Shown here one piece after another: positions 4,938 through 5,792 of a stretch of 5,792 nt of DNA (position 1 is the stretch's first letter; each line of letters opens with the position of its first letter). The translations under genes were made by a program, and so were the position numbers. The notes beneath the pieces were generated by a model. That model had not been told where the DNA came from. It worked only from the letters and a program-made list of their open reading frames with translations, and did not search any database. The stretch covers positions 1 to 5,792 of the forward strand of contig JAEWQS010000155.1 of assembly GCA_023399095.1 (NCBI GenBank). The letters run 5' to 3'. The DNA is from Bacillota bacterium (GTDB taxonomy: Bacteria; Bacillota; Clostridia; Christensenellales; SZUA-584).

Positions 4938-4947
4938 GGTTTCCTGT
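4938..4947. repeat. Inverted copy (GGTTTCCTGT) of the 4761-4807 repeats
   Basis: The reverse complement, ACAGGAAACC, is found in overlapping parts within the repeats at 4763-4771 and 4777-4785 (9 bp each). It makes the 4761-4947 segment a roughly 190-bp stretch with related ends in opposite orientation. Confidence 0.35.
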
Positions 4948-4978
4948 AAATCTGCGCCATCGGGCAGGTTCTTTATAC

Positions 4979-5008
4979 AAAAATGGCAGCGTTTGTCCGC
5001 TTCCATTT
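4979..5008 (-). terminator. Intrinsic terminator of the surface-protein gene
   Basis: On the minus strand AAATGGAAGC pairs with GCTGCCATTT (9 of 10 pairs, one mismatch) around an 8-nt loop, and the right arm runs into a five-T tract. It lies 13 nt past the TAG stop at 5022. This separates the surface-protein transcript from the operon promoter at 4726-4753. Confidence 0.75.
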
Positions 5009-5021
5009 CACCGACCATATT

Positions 5022-5792
5022 CTAAATGAGTTCCTTACTGTCATCTTTCTTTTTATTTATCAGAATGATAATCAACAAAGCGATCAGCATCGTCGCAACA
5101 GTACCGCCGCCAATCCACACAAGAACCGAGCCAATACCCCCGGAAGAATCGTCTGTTGACGGATTGTCCGAATCGGAAACCTGCGAAATGGCTGCACTGC
5201 TCTGATCCTGGGTCACCTCAACCACAATGTTGACCGTTTCCGTGCTTCCGGTGTATGTGATGCTCACGCCTTTGTCCGTCAAATCCGTGCTAAATTCATC
5301 TCCTTCCAAGAAGGCCAGCGTAAACTCAGCAATTTTTTCGTCTTCGGGTGTTTTCACAATCAACTCATGGTTTGTATACGGAACATTATGAAACGCATAA
5401 CGCCCCTGCGAATCCGTGACCGTCGTCATCGGGTCGGAATGCAACTCCACCACGTATCCTGACATAGGATTGCCGTTCGAATTAAGCAGCGTCCCCATGA
5501 TTGTCCGCGTGCCGGGGTCTGCCGACTGGCTGGGCGACGTCGTCGCAGACACAGTGGGCGTTGCAGATGCCGCAGGTGTCGCCGTCGGTGCAGATGTCGG
5601 TGTCGCTGACGGCACCGGTGTTGCCGTCGGTGTCGCCGTCGGCTTTACGGTTGGCTTTGACGTCGCCATGGGTGCCGATGTCGCCGTCGGTGCCGGTGTC
5701 GATGTCGGTGTCGGCGTCGGCGTCGGCGTCGGTGTTGCTGTGGGTGTTGGTGTCGGTGTCGGTGTCGGCCTCGGTGTCGGTGTCGGTGTCGG
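5022..5792 (-). CDS. Cell-surface protein with Pro/Thr stalk, beta domain and membrane anchor (5' end outside the window)
   Basis: The frame is open from the right edge, so the N-terminus, and any signal peptide, are missing; 256 residues are visible. An internal ATG at 5667-5669 is not the start, because the frame continues upstream in the same repeat composition. Residues 1-93 are a (Pro-Thr)n-rich, Ala/Ser-spiced stalk. Residues about 95-193 form a small beta domain (GTRTIMGTLLNSNGNPMSGY…TVTDSQGRYAFHNVPY) of the carboxypeptidase-regulatory/CNA-B-like type, commonly structural. A Ser/Asp-rich linker precedes a transmembrane helix (about 219-245: GGIGSVLVW…LIIILI) and a short KKKDDSKELI tail. 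There is no LPXTG sorting signal, so it is held by the membrane helix rather than by sortase. Such stalks carry an outer domain through the wall; that outer domain would be encoded to the right of the window. Confidence 0.85.
   Translation of the reverse strand, partial: PTPTPTPRPTPTPTPTPTATPTPTPTPTPTSTPAPTATSAPMATSKPTVKPTATPTATPVPSATPTSAPTATPAASATPTVSATTSPSQSADPGTRTIMGTLLNSNGNPMSGYVVELHSDPMTTVTDSQGRYAFHNVPYTNHELIVKTPEDEKIAEFTLAFLEGDEFSTDLTDKGVSITYTGSTETVNIVVEVTQDQSSAAISQVSDSDNPSTDDSSGGIGSVLVWIGGGTVATMLIALLIIILINKKKDDSKELI
5690..5792. repeat. GGTGTC hexanucleotide tandem tract encoding Pro-Thr
   Basis: The plus strand is largely (GGTGTC)n with GGCGTC and GGTGTT variants, the complement of CCG-ACA Pro-Thr codons. 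It is coding, in frame with the surface protein to the edge. Because the unit is 6 bp, length changes by slippage would add or remove Pro-Thr pairs without a frameshift. Less regular copies continue leftward to about 5540. Confidence 0.8.

Noticed and set aside
5022..5669. Surface protein starting at ATG 5669
   Set aside because: The frame remains open for 41 more codons to the window edge in the same Pro-Thr repeat, and no ribosome site precedes this ATG.
5540..5792. Tandem repeats considered as a CRISPR array
   Set aside because: The unit is 6 bp, has no spacers, and is in frame with Pro-Thr codons of the surface protein.

Overview
The window looks like a stretch of a Gram-positive, Clostridia-type (Firmicutes) chromosome of medium GC. 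Supporting signs are a lipobox lipoprotein, strong GGAGG/AGGGAG ribosome sites with some TTG/GTG starts, an AgrC/LytTR-type two-component pair, and a wall-spanning Pro/Thr-rich protein with a C-terminal membrane anchor. The genus cannot be named from this alone. Every well-supported gene is on the minus strand, so transcription runs from right to left.

Right to left: (i) 5022-5792 is the 3' part of a surface protein: a (Pro-Thr)n stalk, one carboxypeptidase-regulatory/CNA-B-like beta domain, a transmembrane helix and a Lys-rich tail. It ends at a good intrinsic terminator (4979-5008). (ii) 4719-4978 is a spacer with three imperfect repeats, partly mirrored about 150 bp away, and a sigma70-like promoter. 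(iii) 4718-2512 is a compact three-gene unit: a 72-aa helix-turn-helix protein, a LytTR response regulator (TTG start) and a GHKL sensor kinase of the AgrC/HPK10 kind. The gaps are 6 and 2 nt, so the genes are probably translationally coupled. No agrB/agrD-like gene is visible. (iv) 2190-2511 is an intergenic region with several small hairpins, a repeated AAAACCG/CGGTTTT word and a 21-bp-spaced direct repeat upstream of the next gene. (v) 1953-2189 is a 78-aa protein with four cysteines. (vi) 1763-1952 is a spacer with a perfect 11-bp dyad. (vii) 410-1762 is a secreted lipoprotein metallophosphoesterase with all the metal-binding motifs. (viii) 1-409 has no firm gene. It holds a possible 42-aa ORF, a strong bidirectional terminator, a 12-bp palindrome and what reads like the tail of one gene overlapping the start of another that leaves the window.

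Taken together this is a cell-envelope and signalling neighbourhood: a signal-sensing kinase/regulator pair between two exported proteins. The most testable idea is that the LytTR regulator acts at the 21-bp-spaced repeat next to its own operon, upstream of the four-cysteine protein. No clearly new defence or mobile system is evident.
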